Shown here: piece by piece, positions 27,995-38,092 of the stretch
How positions within the stretch are numbered: the stretch's first letter is position 1
How the letters are laid out: each line of letters begins with the position of its first letter
Assembly: GCA_016875095.1 (NCBI GenBank)
Contig: VGSG01000014.1
Location: 1-63,606, forward strand
DNA from: Deltaproteobacteria bacterium
Lineage (GTDB): Bacteria > Desulfobacterota > Desulfomonilia > Desulfomonilales > Desulfomonilaceae
Reading direction: 5' to 3'
DNA length: 63,606 nucleotides
Translations under genes and position numbers: made by a program
The notes under the pieces: model-generated
What the model saw: the letters and a program-made list of their open reading frames with translations, nothing else
Told to the model about the DNA's origin: nothing
Database searches by the model: none

Positions 27995-30136
27995 ATGGAT
28001 CAGAAGATCGGTGTATACATTTGTTCGGGTTGCGGAATCGGTGAATCAATCGACTTGGACGCCCTCTCCGCGGTGGCCGATGAGGAATTCCAACCAGCGA
28101 AGCGTGTGGTCCACCCGGCGTTTTGTGGCGAGGAAGGCGCGGGACTCATCAGGAGCGACGTTGACGCAGGCGATATTAATACAGTCGTTGTCGCGGCCTG
28201 TTCGGGTCGAGTGAAAACCGATGTGTTCGTGTTCGATCCCATGACTACGATCCTGGAACGGGTGAACATCAGAGAGCATGTGGCTTGGTGCCAGCCTGCG
28301 GGAGAAGACGACACTCGGATGCTTGCCGAAGATTATCTGCGCATGGGCATTATCAGGGCCCAGAAGACCAAGCTTCCCGCGCCGTATCAGGAGGAGATCG
28401 ACAAGACCATTCTGGTGGTGGGCGGAGGCGCGGCCGGATTGCAGGCGGCCAATGACGCGGCTGCGGCAGGTTACTCGGTCCTGCTCGTGGAAAAAGAACC
28501 CGAAATGGGCGGCCACATGGCGAAGTGGAACAAGAGTTCGCCCACGAAACCGCCTTACCAAGAACTGGAAGAGATTACGATCAACGAGCTGATCGACCAA
28601 GCCAAGGCGGACGAGCGGATCACGATCTTCACCTCCGCAACCATCGAGAAGATCGCGGGCGCTCCGGGCATGTTTGACGTCACTCTCAATAACGGCGGCG
28701 GAACCCATCGGGTCGGCGCCATAGTGCTTGCCGCGGGTTGGAAACCTTACGATGCGACAAAGTTGGAGCGCTTCTCATACGGCACACTCCCTGATGTGAT
28801 CACAAGCGTGCAAATGGAAGAGATGGCCAAGGCCGGGAAGATCACCTGTCCTTCCGATGGCTCCGAGCCGTCGGTTGTCGCTTTCATTCAGTGCGCAGGA
28901 TCGAGGGATGCCGATCACCTTCCCTATTGCAGCGCAGTTTGCTGCCGGGCTTCTCTCAAGCAGTCCGTGTATGTGAAGGAGCAGAATCCCGAGAATAAGG
29001 TTTTCATCTTTTACAAAGATATACGGACGCCCGAGCAGAGTGAGGAGTTCTACAAAAAGGTCCAGAAGGACGGCACGGTCTTCATCAAGACCGACACCGC
29101 GCAGATCGCCATCGGCCAGGGTTCCGAGCGCAAGTTGAGCATCGAGGCCGTGGATCAGCTCATGGGCGAGCCGGTGCTCGTGGAAGCCGATCTGGTGGTC
29201 CTTGCGGTGGGGATGCAGCCCGCGGTGTTGGACGACCCGATTCTCAACCTTCAGTATCGACAGGGTCCGGCCCTCCCGGAATTGAAGTACGGCTTCCCTG
29301 ATTCCCATTTTATCTGTTTCCCTTACGAAACCAGACGCACAGGTATCTATACCGCGGGGTGCGTGAGGCAGCCCATGATGTCCAGCAGAGCCGGCTCTGA
29401 CGGGACAGGCGCCGCGCTCAAAGCCATTCAGGCGGTCGAACTCACGGCAAAAGGCAAGGCGGTGCATCCGCGGGCCGGGGACGTCTCCTATCCGGAGCTC
29501 TTCCTCCAGCGGTGCACTCAGTGCAAGCGCTGCACTGAAGAATGCCCCTTTGGTATGTATAATGAGGACGAGAAGGGAACCCCCCTGCCCCATCCGACCC
29601 GATGCCGGCGGTGCGCAATCTGTATGGGCTCCTGCCCGGAACGCATCATCTCTTTCAGCAACTATTCCGTGGACATGATCGGTTCCATGATCAAAGGCAT
29701 CAACGTGCCCGACGAATATGAGGAAAAACCGCGTATCGTGGGCCTGATTTGCGAAAACGACTCGTATCCGGGGCTCGACATGGTGGGTCTCCGCAAGCTC
29801 CAGTATGCGCCGTGGGTCAGGTTTATTCCGTTGCGGTGCCTTGGGTCGGTGAATCTGGTCTGGATAGCCGACGCCCTGTCAAAGGGAATCGACGGAATCC
29901 TTTTATTCGGATGCCGTTACGGCGATGATTATCAGTGCCACTTTGTGCATGGCAGCGAACTGGCGAACACTCGCATGACAAAAATCCAGGAGACCCTCGA
30001 TCGGCTCATGCTTGAATCGGACCGTATCCGGCTCGAACAAATGGCTATCGACGATTACGAGAAGATTCCCAAGATCATCGAGGAGTTTACCGCGAGGCTC
30101 CAGGAGTTGGGGCCGAACCCGTACAAAGGCTTCTGA
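27995..30136 (+). CDS. qmoB: QmoB-like HdrA-MvhD fusion flavoprotein
   Basis: 713 residues. An N-terminal region with CSGCGIGESI (HdrA N-domain; C10, C13) is followed by the FAD module (ILVVGGGAAGLQAAND, near 139-154) and FIQCAGSRDADHLPYCSAVCC. Two 4Fe-4S motifs (CTQCKRCTEECPFG; CRRCAICMGSCPER) come next. A C-terminal MvhD/FlpD-like domain begins near RIVGLICENDSYPGLD. This order is that of QmoB. In the Qmo complex it shuttles electrons between the partner reductase and the quinone side. Here the partner is a soluble-looking HdrD-like protein encoded 29 bases downstream. Confidence 0.9.
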   Translation: MDQKIGVYICSGCGIGESIDLDALSAVADEEFQPAKRVVHPAFCGEEGAGLIRSDVDAGDINTVVVAACSGRVKTDVFVFDPMTTILERVNIREHVAWCQPAGEDDTRMLAEDYLRMGIIRAQKTKLPAPYQEEIDKTILVVGGGAAGLQAANDAAAAGYSVLLVEKEPEMGGHMAKWNKSSPTKPPYQELEEITINELIDQAKADERITIFTSATIEKIAGAPGMFDVTLNNGGGTHRVGAIVLAAGWKPYDATKLERFSYGTLPDVITSVQMEEMAKAGKITCPSDGSEPSVVAFIQCAGSRDADHLPYCSAVCCRASLKQSVYVKEQNPENKVFIFYKDIRTPEQSEEFYKKVQKDGTVFIKTDTAQIAIGQGSERKLSIEAVDQLMGEPVLVEADLVVLAVGMQPAVLDDPILNLQYRQGPALPELKYGFPDSHFICFPYETRRTGIYTAGCVRQPMMSSRAGSDGTGAALKAIQAVELTAKGKAVHPRAGDVSYPELFLQRCTQCKRCTEECPFGMYNEDEKGTPLPHPTRCRRCAICMGSCPERIISFSNYSVDMIGSMIKGINVPDEYEEKPRIVGLICENDSYPGLDMVGLRKLQYAPWVRFIPLRCLGSVNLVWIADALSKGIDGILLFGCRYGDDYQCHFVHGSELANTRMTKIQETLDRLMLESDRIRLEQMAIDDYEKIPKIIEEFTARLQELGPNPYKGF

Positions 30137-30165
30137 TAGCAGAAGACGACATAAGAGGAAACGAT

Positions 30166-31326
30166 ATGGAAGCGAGAATACCCTTTCTGGAAGTGAGCGA
30201 CGCCATTATCTATTCCGGCGCGGAAACCCTCTACTGGTGCATGCAGTGCGGCTTGTGCACCGGGACATGCCCATACCGGCTGGTTCCGGGACCTGCGTCG
30301 GAGGAGTTCAATATACGGCTGGTGCAGCATTTGGGTCAGCTCGGGCTGGAAGGTTTTGAATCCGAGAATTGTCTTTTCGCATGCACCACGTGCCGAGCTT
30401 GCGTGGACGTTTGTCCCCGCGGGGTTGAAATCATCAACAATGTGGTTGGAATGCGCCGCATGTTGGCCGAAGTGGGCACCATTCCGCCAAGCCTCAAAAC
30501 TATCGCGGGCAGCCTGCATTCACAGGGTAATCCCTGGTCCGGCCCACGGGATCAGCGCACCGCATGGATCAAGGATGTGGAGATCCCGACCTTCTCCGAG
30601 CAGACCGAATACTTCCTCTTTGTCTGCTGCACGTCTTGTTTTGACGCCAGGAGCCAGAATATCGCCCGCTCCGTGGCAAAAGCCTTGACCGCCGCAGGGA
30701 TCAGCTTCGGGATCATCGGTAACGAAGAGAGCTGTTGTGGGGAGACTATCCGCAAGGTCGGCGACGAGCAGCTCTTCCAGAATCTGGCTCAAGCGAACAT
30801 ACAACTGTACAACGGCAAGGGCGTGAAGAAGATCATCGTCACGTCACCTCACTGTCTGTACACATTCAAGAACGAGTATCCCGAGTTCGGCGGCGAATGG
30901 GAAGTCTTCCATTACAGTGAAATTCTGGCGTCAGCGTTGTCCGAAGGAAAGCTCAAGCTCTCCGGGAGCAACGCAGGAGCCGTGACGTTTCACGATCCTT
31001 GTTATCTGGGTCGTCATACTAAGCTGTACGACCCGCCGCGTGAGCTGCTCCGAAACCTTCCCGGCGCGGAGCTCATGGAGTTGGCACGAACCAAGAACAA
31101 GAGTGTTTGCTGCCAAGGCGGCGGAGGCCGAGTCTGGATGGAAACCGCGGCAGGCGAACGATTTGCGGAGCTGAGGATCCACGAAGCGGTGGCGTCCGGC
31201 GCAAAGACCTTGGTGACCGCGTGCCCGTACTGCATCACCATGCTGGAGGACTCGCTGAAGGTCCTGGGCAAACAGGATGAGCTGGCTGTGAAGGAATTGT
31301 CCGAGCTGGTGGCGGAGAGGACATGA
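30166..31326 (+). CDS. HdrD-like (HdrC-HdrB fusion) iron-sulfur subunit replacing QmoC
   Basis: 386 residues, ATG behind GAGGAAACG. Two ferredoxin motifs, CMQCGLCTGTCPYR and CTTCRACVDVCPRG (HdrC part), are followed by two cysteine-rich CCG domains. The first is around CCTSCFDAR...SCCGETIRK...SPHC. The second runs from DPCYLGRHTKL through SVCCQGGGGR to TACPYCITML. CCG domains in HdrB hold non-cubane Fe-S clusters for disulfide or similar chemistry. There is no transmembrane helix, whereas QmoC normally carries a membrane cytochrome b part. A qmoAB-hdrBC order is known in some Gram-positive sulfate reducers. Last gene of the operon. Confidence 0.88.
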   Translation: MEARIPFLEVSDAIIYSGAETLYWCMQCGLCTGTCPYRLVPGPASEEFNIRLVQHLGQLGLEGFESENCLFACTTCRACVDVCPRGVEIINNVVGMRRMLAEVGTIPPSLKTIAGSLHSQGNPWSGPRDQRTAWIKDVEIPTFSEQTEYFLFVCCTSCFDARSQNIARSVAKALTAAGISFGIIGNEESCCGETIRKVGDEQLFQNLAQANIQLYNGKGVKKIIVTSPHCLYTFKNEYPEFGGEWEVFHYSEILASALSEGKLKLSGSNAGAVTFHDPCYLGRHTKLYDPPRELLRNLPGAELMELARTKNKSVCCQGGGGRVWMETAAGERFAELRIHEAVASGAKTLVTACPYCITMLEDSLKVLGKQDELAVKELSELVAERT

Positions 31327-31852
31327 GGCCCTCATAGCGTGTGCAACATTTACACGTGTTGTGGGTGTTTCGCACAAGCGTACGCACTTAAACCGAGCAC
31401 GCTTCGCAACGTCCGCGTCTCCTGTACGGGTGGGGTTCCTTCCCGCCCGTACCGACGTAAGCGTCTCCCGGCGACTCACGCATAGCTTAACCCCCGCGAA
31501 ACCGCGTGGTAGCGCCGCTTTCTTCCGATAATGCCTGTGCTCCAGACAACCACTGGGCGCCTCGTATGATTGGCCGTGTGCTAGAAAGCTCTCCTTACAC
31601 AGAATCATGAATGCCTCGCCTTTGTCACATCCGAAAGGTTTCGGCCACCTATCTCGTATCTCCCGCGTGTGGCTGAAGTAAAGTCCAGTATGCTCCGGAA
31701 AGACGTTTCGCACTTGAAAATAGTGTTTCTATGGACTAGACATGGGAACGAGAATGCCGCTCAGCTTGAAAGGCGTTCCACCTGAGGGATTCCCAGGGTA
31801 AGGGCCAGATCCGGATCACGCGCGCATTGAATTTTGCTAAGAGGGTGGTGCG
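31327..31852. other. Intergenic region between the qmo operon and the ATPase pair
   Basis: 526 bases with no supported gene; the open frames are short and lack starts or family traits. ATGAGGCCCTCAT (31322-31334) is a small palindrome at the operon end. The last 15 bases hold the ribosome site AGAGGGTGG for the next gene. Confidence 0.4.
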
Positions 31853-33115
31853 ATGGCAAAGTCAAGAACGGAAGCGACCCATCGAAGTAGGTTCGTCGGT
31901 CCGGCACGGATTGAGGCGTTGCGCGTCCAAAACTATAGGGCTCTACGCGAAGTGGAGTTCAAGGAAATCACCCCTCTAATGGTCCTTCTCGGCCCGAATG
32001 GCAGCGGTAAATCGACAGTATTTGACGTTTTTGACTTTCTTTCGGAGTGCTTTCGCTACGGCTTACGTCACGCCTGGGATCGGCGAGGAAGAGCGAGGGA
32101 GCTCAAGACCCGCGGGCAGTCCGGCCCCATAGTTATTGAGATCCGATACAGAGAGAAGCCGCGACAGCCGATAATCGCATACCATCTGGCCATTGACGAG
32201 AAGGGCAAGACACCCGCGGTCGTTGAAGAGTGGCTGCAGTGGCGGAGAGGCCACAAGGGAAGGCCATTCCGTTTTCTCGAGTACCGAGAAGGGCAAGGGA
32301 GGGCGGTCAGCGGCGAGATGCCAGACGAAGAGGACGACCGAGTAGACATCCCTCTGCGCTCAGGCGATCTTATCGCGGTCAACACTCTTGGTCAGTTCGC
32401 TGACCACCCGCGAGTGGCTGCGCTGCGTGAGTTTATTACTGACTGGTACGTCTCCTATCTCTCCATAGACGACACGCGTCTTCAGCCGGAGGCAGGACCG
32501 CAGGAGAGGCTCAGTAAAACGGGAGACAACCTTGCCAATGTCATCCAGTACCTCAAGGAACAACATAACGAAAGGCTGGAAGAGATCATAGAAGTGCTGC
32601 GACGCCGGGTGCCACGCCTGGAGCGGGTGGAAGCTGAAGCTATGCCGGATGGACGACTGCTGCTTCAAATTAAGGACGCGCCTTTCGAGCAGCCGGTCCT
32701 CTCCCGCTTCGCCTCGGATGGAACGCTGAAGATGCTCTCCTATCTGACGGTGCTCTACGATCCGGCTCCACCACAATTCATAGGCATCGAAGAACCGGAA
32801 AACTTTTTTCACCCGCGGCTACTTCCTGAACTTGCAGAAGAATGTCGAATGGCGACTGAGCGCTCTCAGCTACTGGTCACGACCCATTCGCCTTTCTTTC
32901 TGAACTCCATGAAGCCGGAAGAGGTTCGTGTTCTTTACCGGGACGAGAGCGGCTTCACACAGGCTGTGCGGGCTTCTGATATTAGGGGAATCCCCGAATT
33001 CGTCTCAGCCGGCGCATCCATGGGGCATCTTTGGCTGGAAGGGCACCTCGGAATTGGCGATCCGCTTGGCAGCCGAGCGAGCGTTCCCAGAAGAGGCCAG
33101 CGTGATGAGCGTTGA
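31853..33115 (+). CDS. AAA_21-type ATPase paired with DUF4276 protein
   Basis: 420 residues. Walker [10 protein letters not shown] at 47-55 after [15 protein letters not shown]; Walker [15 protein letters not shown]; switch histidine [13 protein letters not shown]; and the characteristic end [20 protein letters not shown] seen in ATPases that precede DUF4276 genes. A signature-like [12 protein letters not shown] lies between. The stop overlaps the next gene by 11 bases, so the two are coupled. ATPase/TOPRIM-like pairs of this layout are suspected or shown to act in phage defence. A second, unrelated ATPase-nuclease pair lies at 4448-5970. Confidence 0.85.
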   Translation: MAKSRTEATHRSRFVGPARIEALRVQNYRALREVEFKEITPLMVLLGPNGSGKSTVFDVFDFLSECFRYGLRHAWDRRGRARELKTRGQSGPIVIEIRYREKPRQPIIAYHLAIDEKGKTPAVVEEWLQWRRGHKGRPFRFLEYREGQGRAVSGEMPDEEDDRVDIPLRSGDLIAVNTLGQFADHPRVAALREFITDWYVSYLSIDDTRLQPEAGPQERLSKTGDNLANVIQYLKEQHNERLEEIIEVLRRRVPRLERVEAEAMPDGRLLLQIKDAPFEQPVLSRFASDGTLKMLSYLTVLYDPAPPQFIGIEEPENFFHPRLLPELAEECRMATERSQLLVTTHSPFFLNSMKPEEVRVLYRDESGFTQAVRASDIRGIPEFVSAGASMGHLWLEGHLGIGDPLGSRASVPRRGQRDER

Positions 33116-33722
33116 ACACGTCGAGGTGCTAGCTGAAGAACCTTCCATGGCAGCCGCTCTTGAGGTGCTGCTGCCAAGAATCCACAGGGGGATTACCTTT
33201 GAGATTCATCCTTTTCAGTGTAAGACAGAGCTCTTAGCTTACCTGCCAGACCGATTGCGAGGGTATCGACATTGGCTTCCCGGGAATTGGAGGATCTTGG
33301 TGGTCGTTGACCAAGATACCGACAACTGTTTCGATCTCAAGCAGTCTCTTGAAAAAATGGCGCAATATGCAGGTTTCATTACCAAGTCTGGCGCGTCTAG
33401 AAAGCCGTACACGGTTGTCAACCGCCTTGCGATTGAAGAACTCGAGGCATGGTTTTTCGGAGACTGGGAAGCGGTTCGGGCCGCCTATCCCAGAGTGATT
33501 GCTACAATTCCTCAAAAAAGAGGATATCGAAATCCTGATGCGATACAAGGGGGCACATGCGAAGCGTTTGAGAAGGTACTTCGAAAGGCCGGCTATTTCA
33601 AGGGTGGCCTCCGCAAGGTCGAGGCAGCGCGCACCATTGGTCGGCACATGGACCCCAAACGTAACCTCTCGCGGAGCTTTCAAGTGCTTTGTGAAGCCGT
33701 CAGGGAAATGGCGGCGCTGTGA
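33105..33722 (+). CDS. DUF4276-family (TOPRIM-like) partner protein
   Basis: 205 residues from ATG 33105, inside the ATPase end and preceded by AGAGG; an open frame from 32928 is an artefact of overlap. [20 protein letters not shown] supplies the conserved early glutamates. [18 protein letters not shown] holds the DxD of a TOPRIM-like fold, and [14 protein letters not shown] the family's central helix. TOPRIM folds cut or topologically change nucleic acid using Mg2+. As effector of the upstream ATPase it would be a nuclease (inference from family and coupling). Confidence 0.82.
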   Translation: MSVEHVEVLAEEPSMAAALEVLLPRIHRGITFEIHPFQCKTELLAYLPDRLRGYRHWLPGNWRILVVVDQDTDNCFDLKQSLEKMAQYAGFITKSGASRKPYTVVNRLAIEELEAWFFGDWEAVRAAYPRVIATIPQKRGYRNPDAIQGGTCEAFEKVLRKAGYFKGGLRKVEAARTIGRHMDPKRNLSRSFQVLCEAVREMAAL

Positions 33723-34173
33723 GCGCCATCACGAGCTTTCTTCGTACCGGCCCATTCTTGGTCCGTCATGTCCGTATACGACGTTTTCTCGTTAGTCTCT
33801 GGCTTACGTTGCGGCGGCAGGAGGAGGGTTGAGCACATACCGCCGGAAATGCGCAGCCTTTCAAAGTGCGCGGATGCGTTTGGCGGTACGGCTGGGAAAC
33901 CAACTCTGTGGAAACGCGTTCACGTTTCGTCATGGCGTTTCTCGCCGCAGGACTTTGTATAGGGCCGCGTAGACGAAGAAAGTTTGGCTTGAGGAAAGTC
34001 GAATCTATTATTAATATTGCTGAGATGGAAGTGTATTGGCACAAGATAAGATAACCGTTCGAGCATGGCATACGAGGCTAGTGCTCCGAGCGCTTATAGA
34101 GGCTTGTAGAGACATGACCTCCCGCAACGTGACAAACGGGCCTGCTATCGGGTGGTGTCTCGCGGCGTAGCCG
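33723..34173. other. Intergenic region
   Basis: 451 bases; no gene supported on either strand. An A/T-rich stretch near 34005-34025 (CTATTATTAATATTGCTGAG) is the only promoter-like feature, about 150 bases before the small membrane protein gene. Confidence 0.4.
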
Positions 34174-34359
34174 GTGATCACGCTTGTCACGTGGGGCATT
34201 GTGGCCCTCCTCGCTCTCATTTTGATCCCGGATCTACTCGCACGTAGTCTTGTGCCCGCGCCGATCCTTCTCGCGTTGGCGGGAATTCCCGTTTGCTTGT
34301 CCATTATTCCGGTGATGTTTCTGTTATACTTTGCGTGTAAATGGATTGGTCTCGGCTGA
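34174..34359 (+). CDS. Small membrane protein (61 aa)
   Basis: GTG start at 34174. Almost the whole protein is two hydrophobic helices (TLVTWGIVALLALILIP; ILLALAGIPVCLSIIPVM) joined by a short LLARSLVPAP loop. No clear ribosome site. The next small membrane ORF begins 15 bases after the stop, supporting real coding. Function unknown. Confidence 0.45.
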   Translation: MITLVTWGIVALLALILIPDLLARSLVPAPILLALAGIPVCLSIIPVMFLLYFACKWIGLG

Positions 34360-34374
34360 CCGGAATCGTGCCGC

Positions 34375-34479
34375 ATGTTGATACTAATGGGTACCGCCGC
34401 CTTGACTCTCGTGGTTCTATGGCTCTTCAGCCTCGTAGTTGGCGGGGCTGATTTCTTCATACCGAGGCTTTCAAGCTGA
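34375..34479 (+). CDS. Very small membrane protein (34 aa)
   Basis: ATG 34375 to TGA 34479, reading MLILMGTAALTLVVLWLFSL and a short polar tail ending PRLSS. A single transmembrane helix. It directly follows the 61-aa membrane protein and precedes a lipoprotein gene. May be a small regulatory or toxin-like peptide, but nothing in the sequence proves this. Confidence 0.38.
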   Translation: MLILMGTAALTLVVLWLFSLVVGGADFFIPRLSS

Positions 34480-34676
34480 CCGTCACAATCCGGAAGAGCA
34501 GGCGCTTGTTGAAGTCTCCGGCATCGAACACACGGTCTCCCAAAGAGTGGAGGCGATTCTTCGTGGATTGGGAAGCCGATTGTCCGGCGCTGTTATCATG
34601 TCGCGCTTTTTGCCGAAGGAGGCCGCTGGGACGCCATTCAAACCACAGGGCCGGATATGCCAATTTGTTTACGCCT

Positions 34677-35963
34677 ATGCTCGTCGTGCTGGTCATGGCT
34701 GTTTCGGGCTGCTCGTACATGACCCTCGGCCCAGAGATCTCCTTATCTTCAGACAGTACTTTGGCCGCGTATCTATGCGCTCGGCAGTGGGACCTGCCAT
34801 TGCCGCCGGAATGTCCTACGGTCCGATCCAAGGTCTGGGTCCGGTGGTGCGCGCTGGATCGGCCGCAAGACTACCAGGAGGTTGAAATTGGGGATTACGG
34901 CAAAGACTGGGGCGGATGGTTTGTGACCAACAGAATTCATTATGCGTTTTCTCCTGATGGCGTGCGCCTTGCCGTGGCATCTCCCCGCGACCTCCGTGTG
35001 ATCCACTGCGCGACCGGGACCTGGCGGACCTTGACCGGTCCTGACGAAGTCGTGACCTCCTTCATATGGCTCGATAATGAGCAGTTGGCATACGCTTCGT
35101 GCCAAATAGGAACCGATAAGCAACGGAAGTCGAACACATACTTTTACCGGCAGAGGATCGATCAATCCTCGCACGAGCGGCGCCTCATCTTTGCGGAGGA
35201 TGCGGGAAGCTTCCCGGAGAAAGGTCTAGGCGCTACCGAGTGGCCCAGAGAACGATGGTCGCCTAACGGCGTATACGTTCTTTATAGGACCGAGGGTTTT
35301 CGAGGGGATCTGAAGCTACTCGACGTAGTCGCAAAGACGGCGACGGTCATTGCCCCACGTGATTACAACTTCGAAGGCATAGCTTGGAAGTCCGATAGTT
35401 CGGAAGCGGTGTGCGTGGGTTCGAAACATGGCCTTCCTGCACGAGCTTTTCTCATCAACGCGCGCACTCTTGAAAGGCACGATTTCAACGAAGAATTCAA
35501 TGCTTATTTTGCCACGGATTCCAAGTATTACGCTCCACGGATTGTTTCCGACTGGACTCCGGGGGACCTGTACATCATAGCGAACGACGGCAAGAAGGGC
35601 GGCTGCCTTGTAAATCCGCGGCCCTGGAAAGTCATCCCGATAGCCCGGGTCTTAATCGATCGGATTGTTCGAGAAGGGACGCTGGTCCTGCCGGAAGACC
35701 AAACCGTCAGATTGCCGTGGATTTCGTGGCAGCCGGCAAAGGGCTGGGTAACGTCATCGGTGGCGTTCCTGGATAAAGGATATCCTCGGGCAATGGACTT
35801 CCTGGTGGATTATTCGGGCCGGTTCTTCGTCACCTTGAATGAATCCTCGATGCCCGGAGGCGGATGGAAGATCACCCCTGACGGAAAACGCGCGGTCATG
35901 CTCACAAGTCCGGACAGACTGATCGTGCGGGAATTGTCTTTGCCGGCTCTCGACACGCAGTGA
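34677..35963 (+). CDS. Lipoprotein with beta-propeller-like repeats
   Basis: 428 residues from ATG 34677. The short hydrophobic leader ends in VMAVSGC, a lipobox, so the mature protein starts at Cys and is lipid-anchored. The body has propeller-like blades with recurring SPDGVRLAVAS, RWSPNGVYVLY, WKSDSSEAVCVG and ITPDGKRAVMLTS motifs, as in TolB/WD40-like folds. Such proteins are usually binding scaffolds at the outer membrane. An open frame extends upstream to 34506, but its composition is not signal-like. No partner can be named; the two small membrane ORFs lie directly upstream. Confidence 0.65.
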   Translation: MLVVLVMAVSGCSYMTLGPEISLSSDSTLAAYLCARQWDLPLPPECPTVRSKVWVRWCALDRPQDYQEVEIGDYGKDWGGWFVTNRIHYAFSPDGVRLAVASPRDLRVIHCATGTWRTLTGPDEVVTSFIWLDNEQLAYASCQIGTDKQRKSNTYFYRQRIDQSSHERRLIFAEDAGSFPEKGLGATEWPRERWSPNGVYVLYRTEGFRGDLKLLDVVAKTATVIAPRDYNFEGIAWKSDSSEAVCVGSKHGLPARAFLINARTLERHDFNEEFNAYFATDSKYYAPRIVSDWTPGDLYIIANDGKKGGCLVNPRPWKVIPIARVLIDRIVREGTLVLPEDQTVRLPWISWQPAKGWVTSSVAFLDKGYPRAMDFLVDYSGRFFVTLNESSMPGGGWKITPDGKRAVMLTSPDRLIVRELSLPALDTQ

Positions 35964-36334
35964 GGACCGGCAGCCAAACCGACTCGCGGTAGTCCGCGTT
36001 CCAGGATTTGGCGCTGCAATACCGGCCCTCAAGACAGATCTCCCTCTCCCCAATTACGCCGGCGCTCCGCACTCGGACTTAGCGATCCTAGTCTTTTGTC
36101 ACGCGCCCATCGCCCCCTACCATAAGCTCCTCGCGCGTCCGTCTCATCTTTGACCGTCATGTCCGTAGCCGCGAGATCGGGCGCGCTCGTTTCAGCTAAA
36201 CGCACGGCATCTTCCCCCTGGAGACCGCGCCGGGAATCCCCTATCCCACGCTCATCAGACCTTGGACCGACTTCGCGGATAAGATCGTTTCAACTTCAAC
36301 TATGAGAACGCGAGTCTCCGGCGACATGCTTAGC
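35964..36334. other. Intergenic region between convergent genes
   Basis: 371 bases between the lipoprotein gene (plus) and the histidine kinase (minus). No gene, strong hairpin or repeat is seen. Confidence 0.4.
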
Positions 36335-38092
36335 CTACACGGCGGATTCTATTTGTGGGTTCTCAAATTCGATCGACGCGGACGTCCCATTATTTCCGCT
36401 GATATGAAATTCGCCTCCAAGTTGCTCCACGAAGATGCGCACCAGCCGGAGCCCCACAGTATCGGGGTCTGTCACGTCTATGTGTTGGGGCAGCCCTATA
36501 CCGTTGTCCCTCACTTTCAACTCAATTCGGTCGTTACCCAAAGCTCGAAAAGATATATCAATTCGGCCTTTTCCATCATTGGGGAACGCGTGCTTCAGGG
36601 AGTTGGAAACAAGCTCCGTCATAATGAGTCCTAGTGAAATTGCGGAATCGGTATTGAGTGTCAGGTCGTCCAGATCCGTGCTCACCTCTATTCCCGTTCC
36701 TATGGATTCATATGTGGCCTGAATATGCCGCACCACTGAATTGAGATAATCTCGGGCGTTGAGTTCGGAGAGGTTGCGGGACTGGTAGAGCTTTTCGTAA
36801 ACCGTGGCCATAGACCTGATGCGGTTTTCAGATTCCTGAAACATCTCAGCGTGTTGGTCGTTGTCCAGAGATCGTTTTTGCACTCTGAGCAGGCTGCAAA
36901 TGACTTGTAGATTGTTCTTGACGCGGTGGTGTATTTCGCGCAGCAATATTTCCTTTTCCTGAAGGGAGGCTGCCAATTGCCTTTGAGCGGATTTTAGCTC
37001 CGAAACATCGACCCCCACCCCGCGAACGCCTACAACTTTGCCTTTTCGGGTAATAGGATTTGCATAGAGGACGACGGGGATGCTCGATCCGTCACCTCTC
37101 GTGATCTTGTATTCTGCCCCGACCAGGCTCTTTCCCTCGAAGACCTCTTCAAATTCTCGTTGCGCCCGCTCCCAGTCCTCCGGAGAACAGACTTCGGCAG
37201 GGGCCAATCCCTTGGCAAGGTCATTCGACGTGCGGCCCATCATTTCGAGACCGGCTCGATTGACGAAGGCAAAATTGCCCTCTAAATCCAGTTCAAACGC
37301 GAGCTGGGGCAGCAGTTCCGCAAGTTCTCGAAAACGAGCCTCGCTTTCAACCAGCCCTTGCTGCGCTTTCCTCCGTTCTTCAATTTGCGATATGAGCTCT
37401 TTGTTGAGCTGATCTGATTGCTTCTGCTGCTCCAGAACGGACTTGAGGAGTTCGGTTTTTTCGAATCCCAACTTCAGTGAATTTTCGTTGACCGCATGCA
37501 TGTACCTCCCGGTGAGGACAAGGACCGTTCCAAACGCCAGCATTATGGTTCCAATGATCACGTGCAAATAGTCGAGTTCGTATAAGCATCGGAGGGCAAT
37601 GGGAAGGATTTCCGCTATGACAGTAGGCAGATTACATGATTTCAAAGGCGCGTACACAACCGCGGCCGCGGCGGAGAGGCCCGCGAGGAAGAGCGCGAGA
37701 ATGAACTGGTGTAGAATCGAATTCGCGGGAAAGAGGAATACACCAGCCGAGCCCCAGACAAGCCCGCTGGCAACCGTTACCCATACAAAGCGCGGGCCCC
37801 AAGGAATCGCTTTTTCCCCGGAAGGTGACACTCGACGAAACTGCCATACAAGCAGGTTTCGTATCACTTGCAAAACGAAATATGCCGCCAGCCAAACGAG
37901 GAGCTGCCAATGGGGCACGGTGCGCCACAGAACGGCCATTAAGAGCAGGGCGCTCAACTGAGCCGCGATCAGCCCCGGCACTGACTGAGAATAAACCTGC
38001 CGCACTTGTGCAGCGTACAACTCAGCGGCCTGAGCATCGGTCGTGCGCTCGCCCGGGCCCGGCTTTCGGTCCGACTGCGATTTCATCTGCAA
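36335..38092 (-). CDS. Membrane sensor histidine kinase (HisKA_2 type)
   Basis: 585 residues. Six hydrophobic helices between about 38 and 195 form a membrane sensor. A coiled coil (205-250), a PAS domain (about 252-368, ending GVDVSELKSAQRQL) and a HisKA_2 phosphoacceptor region LREIHHRVKNNLQVICSLL (His 388/389) follow. The HATPase domain has the N-box MTELVSNSLKHAF and G-box KVRDNGIGLP. HisKA_2 kinases often serve general stress or light responses. No response regulator adjoins it, so it is an orphan; the receiver-LpxC fusion at 53161 is one receiver without an obvious cognate kinase in this window. Confidence 0.9.
   Translation of the reverse strand: MQMKSQSDRKPGPGERTTDAQAAELYAAQVRQVYSQSVPGLIAAQLSALLLMAVLWRTVPHWQLLVWLAAYFVLQVIRNLLVWQFRRVSPSGEKAIPWGPRFVWVTVASGLVWGSAGVFLFPANSILHQFILALFLAGLSAAAAVVYAPLKSCNLPTVIAEILPIALRCLYELDYLHVIIGTIMLAFGTVLVLTGRYMHAVNENSLKLGFEKTELLKSVLEQQKQSDQLNKELISQIEERRKAQQGLVESEARFRELAELLPQLAFELDLEGNFAFVNRAGLEMMGRTSNDLAKGLAPAEVCSPEDWERAQREFEEVFEGKSLVGAEYKITRGDGSSIPVVLYANPITRKGKVVGVRGVGVDVSELKSAQRQLAASLQEKEILLREIHHRVKNNLQVICSLLRVQKRSLDNDQHAEMFQESENRIRSMATVYEKLYQSRNLSELNARDYLNSVVRHIQATYESIGTGIEVSTDLDDLTLNTDSAISLGLIMTELVSNSLKHAFPNDGKGRIDISFRALGNDRIELKVRDNGIGLPQHIDVTDPDTVGLRLVRIFVEQLGGEFHISGNNGTSASIEFENPQIESAV

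Noticed and set aside
32928-33104. N-terminal extension of the DUF4276 protein
   Set aside because: It overlaps the conserved end of the ATPase in another frame, and ATG 33105 has AGAGG upstream.
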